The notes: a model not told the origin generated them from the sequence alone. 64,000 nt of DNA from JAFNAG01 sp050011535 (GCA_050011535.1 JBEKIX010000008.1:1-64000); one strand, 5' to 3'. Shown: positions 1 to 8,266, counted from the first letter of the stretch. Made by a program: numbers and translations.

Positions 1-2
1 AG

Positions 3-101
3 ATTGTGACGGCTCTTCGCCAAGCGCGGGTCATCACTCCGGGCCGCCGCGATGGCATTCCCGTTCCCACTGCAGCCTCCCTTGTCATCACGATAAAGTA
101 G
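3..101 (+). CDS. C-terminal fragment of a protein, possibly TonB-like (5' end outside window)
   Basis: An open frame enters from the left edge and stops at TAG 99-101. Its last 32 residues include the stretch PGRRDGIPVPTAASLVITIK. A pattern of PG..DG.PV followed by alternating hydrophobic residues resembles the end of TonB C-terminal domains, where the last strands carry P...DG.PV. The fragment is too short for a firm family call; it could also be a chance frame or the end of another periplasmic protein. The stop is followed by about 130 bp before the ferredoxin start. Confidence 0.4.
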   Translation: MVTALRQARVITPGRRDGIPVPTAASLVITIK

Positions 102-228
102 CGGCTCCGCAAATCTTGCCGCGCGTCTACGCTTGACCAACCCGGGGCGCCATGGCTCACGATAGGATTATAAAGTCGACAAAGTTTGAGATTTAGGGTA
201 GGAATTTAGAGTGGCATGAGGAGAGAAG
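102..228 (+). promoter_or_regulatory. Intergenic leader of the ferredoxin gene with ribosome binding site
   Basis: This spacer has no credible coding frame. An AT-richer patch, GATTATAAAGTCGACAAAG, lies near 166-185, and a purine-rich GAGGAGAG at about 218-225 sits just before the ATG at 229, which fixes that start. A sigma70-type promoter is likely in the AT-rich patch but the -35 element is not clear. Confidence 0.35.
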
Positions 229-489
229 ATGACCTATATCATCGCGGAACCGTGCATCAACGTAAAAGACACGGCATGCGTGGATGTATGCCCGGTGGAT
301 TGCATTCACCCACGCAAGGACGAAGCTGAGTTCACCGACGCGACCCAGCTCTACATCAACCCTGATGAATGCATCGATTGCGGCGCCTGCGAGCCGGCCT
401 GCCCGGTGGCGGCCATCTTTCCGGAAGAGGAAACGCCCGAGAAGTGGAAGAGCTTCATCCAGATCAACTACGATCATTGGAAGAAGTAA
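229..489 (+). CDS. 7Fe-type ferredoxin ([3Fe-4S][4Fe-4S]), 86 aa
   Basis: A small soluble electron carrier. Two cysteine clusters are visible: C9, C17, C21, C25 in the N-terminal half, and C48-x2-C51-x2-C54-x3-C58-P in the second half. The C9-x7-C17-x3-C21 spacing is that of the Azotobacter/Thermus 7Fe ferredoxins, in which one site holds a 3Fe cluster, rather than of a symmetric 2[4Fe-4S] clostridial ferredoxin. The acidic composition and the tryptophans near the C-terminus (EKWKSF, DHWKK) also fit that family. The length is slightly below the about 106 residues of Azotobacter FdI. The start has a good purine-rich ribosome binding site. The redox partner is not evident; the next gene is an aminotransferase separated by a palindrome, so co-transcription is uncertain. 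Confidence 0.9.
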   Translation: MTYIIAEPCINVKDTACVDVCPVDCIHPRKDEAEFTDATQLYINPDECIDCGACEPACPVAAIFPEEETPEKWKSFIQINYDHWKK

Positions 490-501
490 CGCCGATTCCA
501 G

Positions 502-548
502 CCACGAAATACACGAAGGGCACGTAAAGCCTTTCGTATATTTCGTGG
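502..548. repeat. Imperfect palindrome (19-bp arms) between ferredoxin and aminotransferase
   Basis: CCACGAAATACACGAAGGG at 502-520 is mirrored by CCTTTCGTATATTTCGTGG at 530-548, with only two mismatches across 19 bp and a 9-nt loop. It could fold as an RNA hairpin that ends or stabilises the ferredoxin transcript. There is no long T-tract after it. The CCACGAA...TTCGTGG ends recall short palindromic elements that are dispersed in many environmental genomes, but copy number cannot be judged from one window. Confidence 0.6.
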
Positions 549-561
549 TTTCTCTTACTCC

Positions 562-1719
562 ATGTTTTCAAAAGTAGCTTCCCGCCTGCATGGCCCAACC
601 AATCCCCTCTATCAACTTCGCGACAAGCTTGCGCGCGCGGGCCATGAAATCATCGATCTGACATCCGGCAATGTCACCGAGCACGGTATTCTGTTCCCGC
701 AGCCCCTGCTTGAAGAGATTCTGGTGAGGGCTTCGGGCCGTGCGCGCGTGTACAGGCCGGACTCATTTGGACGGAAGCCGGCTCGCGAGGCAATCTCCGG
801 CTATTATCACTCCCAGGGATGCCCGGTCCCTCCAGAGCAGATCCTGCTGACTCCCGGCACCAGCATCGCGTACTGGTACTGCTTCCGACTTCTTGCGGAC
901 GAAGGCGACGAGATCCTCTGCCCCCGCCCTTCCTATCCGCTGTTCGACTACATCGCGGCCCTGAGCGGCGTGACGATGATTCCGTATAGGCTTGATGAGA
1001 AGCGGCGCTGGGCCATCGATCTTGAAAACCTCGAAAACAGCATCTCCACAAGGACGCGCGCTATCACCGTGATCTCGCCGCATAATCCGACCGGCCACGT
1101 GGCGGGCGCCCAGGAACTGGAGGCGCTGGCCGAGTTGGCTGAGCGCCACGATCTGGCGATCATCGCCGATGAAGTCTTTGCAGAGTTCCTGATCGAGCCT
1201 GGAAATCTGCCGCGGCCCGCCTGCACCGGCGCGCCGCTGGTCCTGACGCTTAACGGATTCTCCAAGATGTTTGCTCTTCCAGGCATGAAGCTCGGCTGGA
1301 CGGCGGTATCTGGGGAACCTTCCAGGGTACGAGAGGCAATGCGCGCGCTCGAACTGATCTCTGACACGTTTCTTCCCGTGAACGAGATCGTACAGGCTGC
1401 CGCTGCCGACATTATCCAGGAAGGACGCGCGTTTCTCGCAGATTACACAAACGAGATTCGCAGGCGGTGGGAAATCACGCGCGGATTTATCGAACAGGTA
1501 GATAGTTGCAGTTTTTGTAATCCGGACGGTGGTTTTTACGTGACTTTGCGATCGACGCTAGACGAAGAGTCCGCCGCAGAAGCCATTCTGCGCGAGACGC
1601 ACGCACTTGTTCATCCGGGCCATTTCTATGACATCGAGCCAGACCACTTGGTGTTCAGCTTCGTTTCCAATCCCGAGTTGTTACGCGCCGTCATGCCCAG
1701 GATTCTGGAACAGATTTAA
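562..1719 (+). CDS. Pyridoxal-phosphate aminotransferase, class I/II (fold type I), 385 aa
   Basis: The protein has the hallmarks of class I/II aminotransferases: NPTG at residues 175-178, D203 in ADEVFAEF binding the pyridine nitrogen, and the Schiff-base lysine K235 in NGFSKMFALPGMKLGW. The length of 385 residues is normal for the family. SGN near residue 35 matches the substrate-binding SxG region near the N-terminus of aspartate/alanine aminotransferase-like enzymes. The substrate cannot be read from sequence; alanine, aspartate or aromatic amino acids are all possible. No biosynthetic neighbours help. No strong Shine-Dalgarno sequence precedes the ATG at 562; the palindrome at 502-548 lies just upstream. 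Confidence 0.85.
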   Translation: MFSKVASRLHGPTNPLYQLRDKLARAGHEIIDLTSGNVTEHGILFPQPLLEEILVRASGRARVYRPDSFGRKPAREAISGYYHSQGCPVPPEQILLTPGTSIAYWYCFRLLADEGDEILCPRPSYPLFDYIAALSGVTMIPYRLDEKRRWAIDLENLENSISTRTRAITVISPHNPTGHVAGAQELEALAELAERHDLAIIADEVFAEFLIEPGNLPRPACTGAPLVLTLNGFSKMFALPGMKLGWTAVSGEPSRVREAMRALELISDTFLPVNEIVQAAAADIIQEGRAFLADYTNEIRRRWEITRGFIEQVDSCSFCNPDGGFYVTLRSTLDEESAAEAILRETHALVHPGHFYDIEPDHLVFSFVSNPELLRAVMPRILEQI

Positions 1720-1733
1720 GGGCAAGGTAGAAT

Positions 1734-1771
1734 CGCAGATGATTCACCGAATCGATATGCGCGCATCTGCG
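1734..1771. terminator. Weak inverted repeat between convergent genes
   Basis: CGCAGATG at 1734-1741 and CATCTGCG at 1764-1771 form a perfect 8-bp inverted repeat with a 22-nt loop, in the 66-bp gap between the aminotransferase and the convergent first paralogue. The position suits a bidirectional transcription end, but there is no T-tract on either strand, so the role is uncertain. Confidence 0.3.
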
Positions 1772-1785
1772 GTCTCCTCACGCCG

Positions 1786-3456
1786 CTAAAGGGGTTGCGT
1801 AAGAGCGAGCACGATATTCAGCAAAGCCTGGAGCTTCAGATCATCCGGCATCAGCCTCAGGTATTTCATCGCTTTATCGAAATTGTCCAGTGCCTGCTCG
1901 GCGACAATGGTCCTTTCGAGCAGATCCGCCATTGTGCTTCTGTCTGGTACAGGAGCCGAGGCAGGTGGCATCGGGGCCGCCGCTCCTTTTTGTTCATCAC
2001 GCAGTTGCCGAACTATAACCAGCCCTTCCTGCAGCAGAGCGGCGTCTACCTCATCGTCGCATTGCCGATACGCCCAAATGAGGTTTTGCATGACACTGGC
2101 CCTCTCCGACAGTGGCTCGACTTGCATTATCATTCGCGAAGCAGAATCCAGAGCCAGGGACGCAAGATCCGCGTCCCCGTTAGTCGCGTAGTTCGCCAGA
2201 TTGATCAAGGCGTTGATCTGTTCTGGAGTTTTTGCCGCGTCATCAAGCTTTTGTTTCACCAAGGCAGGGTCTTTGGCCAATTTGCCATGAAGGCTTTTAT
2301 ACAGGAGTATCCCCGATTCCTTCGCAGCTAACGGATTTGCGGGTCCCGCGATGCTCGTGGAGATAGAGCCGACAGTACTGGAAAACATCATTCTGTTGAT
2401 ACCATCGATGGAATAGCTCATGGAAACCGGGCTCCGCGATGGATCCATTGGGACAGACAGGCCAATAATATGGTCAATCCCGCCTGTGCCATCCAGTCTG
2501 CTCTTCAATCCCGGAACTGTGTCCAGCGTCTTCATCACAAGATCCGGGCGTCCATGGAGACTCTGGCACAATTCAATCACCCCGGCCTCCGCGGCCGTGA
2601 GCTGCAACGTCTGACTTCCCACGGTCATCGTGCCACCCAAATTGGGTCCCGTCTGATTACTCAGCGCCGGCACCAGGGCGCTCAAGGCCTGGAGATAGCG
2701 ATCCGAATCGATGTTCGGCAGCTGGCGCACAAAATAAAAAAAGCTCGAAATCGCCCGCGAATCCTGCGATCCCTGCCTGAAGTTTGCCATCGCCTGATCC
2801 ACCACCTTGAGAGCTTCCGCCCGCTCTCCGTACCGATTCAGCAGCCAAGCCAGATTGGAAACAACGCCATAGTCGCCCTTGGCAGCTTGCTGATTCGCGG
2901 CCGTCGAATCCATCATTAGGCCGGCTCCCATGACGCCCTGGCCTGGGTCTGCCGATGCAAGCTGTCGCTCAAATTGGCCAACACGTTCGCGCTGGTTTGC
3001 AATGCTCTCGCCCAGCGCGGCTGGGGGCTCAGGCCACATCCGCCAAAGGCTGACGGCTTTGTCCGAATTCAGCAGCGCAAGCCGCCAAAGCGTTGATTGG
3101 GCCCCCGACATGCAGCGCTCGTAGGTGGGAGCATCGTGGGCCGCGCGCGCGGTTGTTCTCAGCCACCCGTATAAGGTCTCGAGGGCAGCGAGCGAACTCG
3201 CCTTATCAATGCGCACCCAGTCTTGAGCAAGCCGCGAGATCGTGTACGGATCCGTATTGTGCCGGGCGAGGTTCATCGCTTCTTTCAGGGCTGCGCGCGC
3301 GCTTTTCAAACGGTCGGCGCTGATGCGCAACTGGTGCGCGGTGCGCTTCAGCTCGTTGGTCTGGTCGTTTACGGGGGCAACGGTCTGCGCCGAAGAACAG
3401 GCCGCCAGAAACAAGGCAAGGCATATGCAAACGGGAATTCCTCGGAATGATCTCAT
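1786..3456 (-). CDS. Predicted secreted lipoprotein, paralogue A of a three-gene tandem family (556 aa)
   Basis: No known domain is recognised. The frame stays open upstream to 3669, but the ATG at 3456 is preferred because it aligns with the starts of paralogues B and C and gives the same length (about 555 residues). The N-terminus is a signal peptide, MRSFRGIPVCICLALFLAAC. In this copy LAAC forms a lipobox, so the mature protein is probably a lipoprotein; B and C have no cysteine there. The rest is mostly alpha-helical with an SAQTVAPV start, a conserved VGSQTLQLTAAEA block, an FDKAMKYLRLMPDD motif near the end and scattered TPR-like helical pairs. The ribosome binding site is poor (GGGTTAAG), unlike that of copy C. 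It is transcribed last of the three. Function unknown. Confidence 0.75.
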   Translation of the reverse strand: MRSFRGIPVCICLALFLAACSSAQTVAPVNDQTNELKRTAHQLRISADRLKSARAALKEAMNLARHNTDPYTISRLAQDWVRIDKASSLAALETLYGWLRTTARAAHDAPTYERCMSGAQSTLWRLALLNSDKAVSLWRMWPEPPAALGESIANQRERVGQFERQLASADPGQGVMGAGLMMDSTAANQQAAKGDYGVVSNLAWLLNRYGERAEALKVVDQAMANFRQGSQDSRAISSFFYFVRQLPNIDSDRYLQALSALVPALSNQTGPNLGGTMTVGSQTLQLTAAEAGVIELCQSLHGRPDLVMKTLDTVPGLKSRLDGTGGIDHIIGLSVPMDPSRSPVSMSYSIDGINRMMFSSTVGSISTSIAGPANPLAAKESGILLYKSLHGKLAKDPALVKQKLDDAAKTPEQINALINLANYATNGDADLASLALDSASRMIMQVEPLSERASVMQNLIWAYRQCDDEVDAALLQEGLVIVRQLRDEQKGAAAPMPPASAPVPDRSTMADLLERTIVAEQALDNFDKAMKYLRLMPDDLKLQALLNIVLALTQPL

Positions 3457-3497
3457 GATCTTAACCCATGTTCCGAAAACAACTCCTTCGACAAACG

Positions 3498-3571
3498 TCG
3501 TGATCGTGGTCGTGATCGTGGCCGGTAGTGGATGTACATCAGAAAGAAACCGATCACGACTACGATCACGA
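3498..3571. repeat. Long hairpin of hexamer repeats in the spacer between paralogues A and B
   Basis: The left arm 3498-3518 consists of alternating GTCGTG and ATCGTG hexamers. The right arm 3551-3571 is its complement with one G/T difference over 21 positions. The right side continues as further CGATCA/CGACCA hexamers to about 3583. The loop is 32 nt. The same block, including the neighbouring ACATCAGAAA and CTCACGAGCAAA, recurs in the next spacer, so it was copied with the genes. Possible roles are an mRNA processing or stabilising hairpin, a protein-binding array, or a recombination substrate. Confidence 0.7.
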
Positions 3572-3669
3572 TCACGACCACGAACCTCACGAGCAAATCG
3601 CATGAATCGTCCGCTCCGTTGGATACATGCAAAAAAGATCTGCCGGCTTGAGTCCCAATGCTTTCTCAT

Positions 3670-5337
3670 CTAAGAGAACTGCGTGAGAATCTGCACGATC
3701 TGCAGCCAGGCCTGGAGCTTCAGGTCATCCGGCATCAGCCTCAGGTATTTCAGCGCCTCATTGAAATTGTCCAGTGCCCGCTCGGCGATGATCGCCCTTT
3801 CGAGTTGATCCGCCACGGTGCCTCTTCCTGGAACTGGGACCGGGGCACGTGGCATCGGGGCCGCCGCACTTTTTTGTTCGTCGCGCAGCTGCTGAACTAA
3901 AACCTGCCCTTCTTGTAGCAGAGCCGCGCTGACCTCACCCTCGCATCGCTGATACGCCTGAATGAGCTGTTGCATGACAGTGGCCCGCTTCGATAGAGGC
4001 TCGACTTGCAATATCATCTGGGAAGCAAATCTCAGAGTCAGGGACGCAAGATCCGCGTCTCCTGGAAACGCATCGTTCGCCAGGCTGATCAAGATGTCGA
4101 TCTGGTCAGGAGTTTTTGCCGCGTCGGCAAGCTCTTGTTTCACCAAGGCAGGATCTTTGGTCAATTTGCCGCGCAGGCTTTGATACAGGCGCATCCCCGA
4201 TTCCCTCGCCGCTCCTGGATTTGTAGGCGTCGCGTTGATTGGGGCGTTGTACGAGAAATTACCGTTAACGGTACCGTAAATCGTAGTCTTGGTGATCCCA
4301 TCTATGGAATAGCTCTCGGACACACGGCCCTGCGGCAGATTCGCTGGGCCTGACGGACCAATTATAGTGTCAATGCCGCCGATGCCATTCAGTTTGCCCC
4401 TCAATCCCGGGATTGTGTCCAGCGTCTTCATCGCGGTGTCCGGGCTATCACGGAGACTGCGGCACAATTCGATCACCGCAGCTTCCGCGGCCGTGAGTTG
4501 CAGCGTCTGACTTCCCACGGTCACGGTGCCGCCTGTGTTGGATCCCGCGTGACTAGTCAGCGACACCACCAGGGCATTCAAAGCCTGGAAATAGCGCTCC
4601 GGGTCGACATAAGCCAGCTGGCGCACGAAATCAAAACAGGTCAAAAGCATCCGCGGATCATGCAGTCCCTGCCTGAAGTCTGTCATCGCCTGATCCAACA
4701 CATCGAGAGCATCCGCATGATCTCCGGACTCAATCAGCTGAATGGCAAGAGAGCCCGCTGCACGATAGTTACCCTTGGCGGCCTGCTCTTTCAGCGTCGT
4801 CCAATCGGTAATCATGCCCAGGCCTGAGCCTTGGGCCGCAAGCTGTTGCTCAAATTGGCCGGCCCGTTCGTGCAGGCTCGCCTGGCTCTGGCCCAGGGGG
4901 ACCGGCGGGTCAGGCCACATCCGCCAGAGGTTGACGGCCTTGTTTGAATCCAGGGTCGCAAGCTGCAGGAGCATCGATTGCGCCCCTGACATGCAGCGCT
5001 GATAGGTTGCAGCATCGGGGGCGTCGCGCGCGGTTGTTCTCAGCCAGCCGTATAATTCCTCGAGGGCGGCAGGCGCTCTTGCCTTATCGATGCGCACCCA
5101 GTCTTGATCAAGCTGCGAGAACACGGACGGATCAGTACTGTGCCGGGCAAGGTCGGTAGCTTCTTTTAAGGCCGCGCGTGCGTTTTTCAGGCGGTCGACA
5201 GTGGTGTGCAATAAATGCGCGGTGCGCTTCAGCTCTCTGGTCTGATCTCTTACTGGAGCGACGGTCTGCGCCGATGAAGCGGTCGCCAAAAAGCAGGCAA
5301 GACACAGGCAAACCGCAATTCTTCGGAATAATCTCAT
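3670..5337 (-). CDS. Predicted secreted protein, paralogue B of a three-gene tandem family (555 aa)
   Basis: The signal peptide MRLFRRIAVCLCLACFLATA is followed by SSAQTVAPV, which fits cleavage by signal peptidase I and export to the periplasm or beyond. It aligns end to end with A and C: LKRTAH near residue 40, DWVRIDKA, YGWLRTTARDAPD, NLWRMWPDPP, VGSQTLQLTAAEA, LMPDDLKLQ at the C-terminus. The most variable stretch is a Gly/Asn/Ser/Pro-rich linker in the middle (about residues 325-375), which suggests two helical lobes joined by a flexible segment. No catalytic motif or known domain was recognised. The start has a GAGGTAAG ribosome binding site. Paralogue C lies 207 bp upstream in the same direction. 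Confidence 0.8.
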   Translation of the reverse strand: MRLFRRIAVCLCLACFLATASSAQTVAPVRDQTRELKRTAHLLHTTVDRLKNARAALKEATDLARHSTDPSVFSQLDQDWVRIDKARAPAALEELYGWLRTTARDAPDAATYQRCMSGAQSMLLQLATLDSNKAVNLWRMWPDPPVPLGQSQASLHERAGQFEQQLAAQGSGLGMITDWTTLKEQAAKGNYRAAGSLAIQLIESGDHADALDVLDQAMTDFRQGLHDPRMLLTCFDFVRQLAYVDPERYFQALNALVVSLTSHAGSNTGGTVTVGSQTLQLTAAEAAVIELCRSLRDSPDTAMKTLDTIPGLRGKLNGIGGIDTIIGPSGPANLPQGRVSESYSIDGITKTTIYGTVNGNFSYNAPINATPTNPGAARESGMRLYQSLRGKLTKDPALVKQELADAAKTPDQIDILISLANDAFPGDADLASLTLRFASQMILQVEPLSKRATVMQQLIQAYQRCEGEVSAALLQEGQVLVQQLRDEQKSAAAPMPRAPVPVPGRGTVADQLERAIIAERALDNFNEALKYLRLMPDDLKLQAWLQIVQILTQFS

Positions 5338-5378
5338 GAGCTTACCTCACGCTCCGAAAACAGCTCCTTCCGCAAACG

Positions 5379-5440
5379 TCGTGGTCGTGATCGTAATCGG
5401 TGGCGTATGAACATCAGAAAAAAACCGATCACGACTACGA
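5379..5440. repeat. Long hairpin in the spacer between paralogues B and C
   Basis: The left arm TCGTGGTCGTGATCG (5379-5393) pairs with CGATCACGACTACGA (5426-5440) with a single G/T difference. The loop is 32 nt, as in the A/B spacer. The downstream flank to about 5485 is nearly identical to 3534-3609, showing that the spacer was duplicated together with the gene. The left arm here is shorter and more degraded than in the A/B spacer. Confidence 0.7.
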
Positions 5441-5544
5441 TCACGCTCACGGCCACGAGCCTCACGAGCAAACCGTACGAATCGTTTGCTCGATTGGATT
5501 AAGGCCAGAGGCATCTGACATGGTCATTCCCAATGCTGTGGCAG

Positions 5545-7230
5545 CTAAAATGGCTGGATCAGAGTCTGCACGATCCGCAGCAAAGCCTGAAGCTTCAAGT
5601 CATCCGGCATCAGCCTCAGGTATTTCATCGCCCCATCGAAATTGTCCAGTGCCAGCTCGGCGATAATGGCCATTTCGAGTTGATCCGCCATGGTGCCTCT
5701 GCCTGGTACTGCACCCCGGGCAGCTGGGATCGGGGCCGCCGCACTGTTTAGTTCATCACGCAGCTGCTGAACTACAACCAACCCTTCCTGCAGCAGAGCC
5801 GCGTCGACCTCACCGTCGCAGCGCTGATACGCCTGAATGAGCTGCTGCATGACACTGGACCGCTTTGACAGGGGCTCGACTTGCATGACCATTTGTGAAG
5901 CAAATTCCAGAGCCAGGGCAGCAAGATCCTGATCTTCAGAACTTACTCGGTTCGCCAGGTTGATCAAAACATCGATTTGATCGGGGGTTTTTGCCGCGTC
6001 GGCGAGCTTTTGTTTCACGAAGGCAGGATCTTTGGCTAACTTGCCACGCACGCTTTGATATAGGAGGTTCCCCGCTTCATACGCGGCCGCGGGATTTGCG
6101 GGCGGAGCGTTGATCGGTGCGGTATTTGAGAAGGAGCCATTACCGGTATTGGTAAACGTGGTTTTGTTGACACCATCAATGGAATAGCTCATGGACACCG
6201 GGCTCTTCGAGGCATTCACTGAATAAGCTGAGCCAACAATATTATCAATCCCGCCGATGCCATTCAGTTTGCTCTTCAATCCCGGAACTGTGTCCAGTGT
6301 CTTCATCGCGAGGTCCGGGCGTCCATTGAGATTGCGGCACAGTTCAATAGCCGCGGCGTCCGCGGCCGTGAGCTGCAATGTCTGACTTCCAACGGTCACC
6401 GTGCCGCCCGTGTTTGGTCCCGCCTGATTACTCAGCGAAGGCACCAAGCCACCCAAAGCCTGCAGATATCGATCCGGATCGACGTTCGGCAGCGAGCGCA
6501 CGAAACTGAAATAGCTCGAGAGCGCCTGCGGATCCTGCGATCCCTGCCTGAAGGTTGCCATCGCCTGATCCACCACTTTGAGAGCTTCCGCCCGATCTCC
6601 GGACTGGTTCAGCTGCATGGCCAGATTGGTAAAAGCGCCATAGTTGCCCCTGGCAGCTTGCTGGTTCGCACTCGTCATGTCTATCCCTGCACCCGGCGCA
6701 CCTGCGCCACGGCCCGAACCTCCTGCTGCAAGCTGCTTCTCGAACTGGCCGGCTGCCTGTTCGCGCAGAGTTGCCACATGCTCGCCCAGCGCGGCCGGCG
6801 GGTCAGGCCACATCCGCCAAAGGCTGACGGCCTTGTCCGAATCCAGTGTCGCAATCACCAGAAGCATCGATTGGGCGCCCGATCTACAACGCTGGTAGGT
6901 TATGACATCTGGGGCGTCTCGCGCGGTCGTTCGCAGCCACCCATATAAGTCCTCGATTGCGGCGGGTGCTCTTGCCTTATCGATGCGCACCCAGTCTTGA
7001 GCAATCTGAGAGAACGCGGACGAATCCGTACTGTGCCGGGCGAGATCGTTCGCTTCTCTCAGGGCTGCGCGCGCGTTTTTCAGCTGGTCAATACTGATGT
7101 GCAACCGGTGCGCGGTGCGCTTCAGCTCCTTGGTCTGGTCGCTTACGGGTGCAACGGTCTGAGCCGATGAAGCTGCCGCCAAAAAGCAGGCAAGATACGA
7201 GCAAACCGCAATTCCTCGGAATAACTTCAT
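5545..7230 (-). CDS. Predicted secreted protein, paralogue C, first gene of the tandem family (561 aa)
   Basis: This is the promoter-proximal member and has the best translation signal (AGGAGGTAAG before the ATG at 7230). The signal peptide MKLFRGIAVCSYLACFLAAA precedes SSAQTVAPV. The body matches A and B throughout, with small length differences in a Gly/Ala-rich segment (about residues 172-190) and in the central NASKSPVS...NAPPANPAA linker. The sequence is largely helical, with conserved EALKVVDQAM and YLRLMPDDLKLQAL segments that resemble TPR-type pairs, but no repeat matches the TPR consensus well. The upstream region does not carry the hexamer hairpin. Unknown function; a structural or binding role outside the inner membrane is the most that can be inferred. 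Confidence 0.8.
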   Translation of the reverse strand: MKLFRGIAVCSYLACFLAAASSAQTVAPVSDQTKELKRTAHRLHISIDQLKNARAALREANDLARHSTDSSAFSQIAQDWVRIDKARAPAAIEDLYGWLRTTARDAPDVITYQRCRSGAQSMLLVIATLDSDKAVSLWRMWPDPPAALGEHVATLREQAAGQFEKQLAAGGSGRGAGAPGAGIDMTSANQQAARGNYGAFTNLAMQLNQSGDRAEALKVVDQAMATFRQGSQDPQALSSYFSFVRSLPNVDPDRYLQALGGLVPSLSNQAGPNTGGTVTVGSQTLQLTAADAAAIELCRNLNGRPDLAMKTLDTVPGLKSKLNGIGGIDNIVGSAYSVNASKSPVSMSYSIDGVNKTTFTNTGNGSFSNTAPINAPPANPAAAYEAGNLLYQSVRGKLAKDPAFVKQKLADAAKTPDQIDVLINLANRVSSEDQDLAALALEFASQMVMQVEPLSKRSSVMQQLIQAYQRCDGEVDAALLQEGLVVVQQLRDELNSAAAPIPAARGAVPGRGTMADQLEMAIIAELALDNFDGAMKYLRLMPDDLKLQALLRIVQTLIQPF

Positions 7231-7480
7231 GATCTTACCTCCTGCCTGGATATATCAATTGGATGGAACAAATGTTCGCGAGGTTCAAGAAGGATCCCGA
7301 CAGCCGGCCCTTGATCCACGGGAGCCTGCCACCATAACCCAGAGCGCGGCCCGCTTATCGCGTGGAACGAATCGCTACTTGCTCGCCGATGTGCGGACCG
7401 TTATTCTCAAGTATATACCTGTCAAAGTGAGCGGAATATGAATGTTCGCTTTTTTGGAAACACGCAAATCAGAGGCCGCA

Positions 7481-8266
7481 ATGAGCAATCTCCTTCTTGA
7501 GAATCAAGTTGCGCTCGTCACCGGCGCCAGCCGCGGCATCGGACGCGCCATCGCGGAATGCCTGGCGGAGGCCGGCTGTCACGTCGCGGTCACCTCCCGC
7601 AATGGGCAGGAATGCGAGGCCGTTGCGGCAGAGATCGCCGCGAAACATCCGGTGCGGGCTATCGGAATACAGGCCGATATTGCACACGCCGAGAGCGTGC
7701 ACGAGCTGTTTAGCAGGTTGCGCATCTGGTCATCCGGCGTCCTGGATGTCCTGGTCTGCAACGCCGGGTATCCGTTCCGTCCCGAGATTTGGGATACGCC
7801 GCTGCACGCCACTCCTGCCGACAAGCTCTCCTTATGGTATCTCGATGCTTTCGGTACCGATGCTATGGGAGCTGTCTTCTGCACCTTTGAGGCCCTCTCG
7901 TTGATGAGGTCACGTCGGAATGGAACAATTCTCTACATTTCCTCGACACCGGCACTTGAAGGGTTTCAGGGCACGCCCTACACAATGGCAAAATCTGCTC
8001 TGCTGGGACTGATGCGGGATGTGGCCAGAGAATACGGGAAAGACCATATCCGCGCTAACGCCCTGGCGCTCGGGAACATACAGACTCCCGCAACGTTTGA
8101 GCAGCTGGATCAAGAAACCAGGCATTCCCTTGCCGCTGAAGCCCCATTGAATCGATGGGGTGCGCCCGAGGAAGTGGGACAAGCCGCGTTGTTTCTGGTG
8201 TCGGATTTATCCAGCTTCGTAACCGGACAAGTCCTGGTCGTGGACGGCGGCGCCTTGCGCCGATGA
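7481..8266 (+). CDS. Short-chain dehydrogenase/reductase (SDR), 261 aa
   Basis: An NAD(P)-dependent oxidoreductase of the classical SDR type. It shows the cofactor motif TGASRGIG at residues 14-21, NAG at 94-96, active-site serine in YISSTPA at about 154-155, and Y167/K171 in YTMAK. The C-terminal PLNRWGAPEEVGQAALFLVSD...TGQVLVVDGG block is typical of FabG-like and glucose dehydrogenase-like members. Arg40 after the second beta strand favours NADP(H). The ATG at 7481 is preferred over the in-frame ATG at 7442 because AGAGG at 7471-7475 precedes it and the family motif then begins at the usual distance. An acyl-ACP reductase role is unlikely to be assignable without fatty-acid neighbours; the substrate is unknown. 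Confidence 0.88.
   Translation: MSNLLLENQVALVTGASRGIGRAIAECLAEAGCHVAVTSRNGQECEAVAAEIAAKHPVRAIGIQADIAHAESVHELFSRLRIWSSGVLDVLVCNAGYPFRPEIWDTPLHATPADKLSLWYLDAFGTDAMGAVFCTFEALSLMRSRRNGTILYISSTPALEGFQGTPYTMAKSALLGLMRDVAREYGKDHIRANALALGNIQTPATFEQLDQETRHSLAAEAPLNRWGAPEEVGQAALFLVSDLSSFVTGQVLVVDGGALRR

Noticed and set aside
3498..3583. Hexamer repeats as a CRISPR-like array
   Set aside because: The units are 6 bp with no spacers of constant length and they form a palindrome; no cas gene is present.
3457..3669. N-terminal extension of paralogue A (71 residues with an RDRDRSRDR run)
   Set aside because: The residues come from reading the hexamer hairpin in frame; B and C start at the homologous later ATG and the extension would precede a signal peptide.
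7229..7441. 70-residue frame upstream of the SDR gene
   Set aside because: It overlaps the start of paralogue C's promoter region, has no ribosome binding site and no recognisable sequence.
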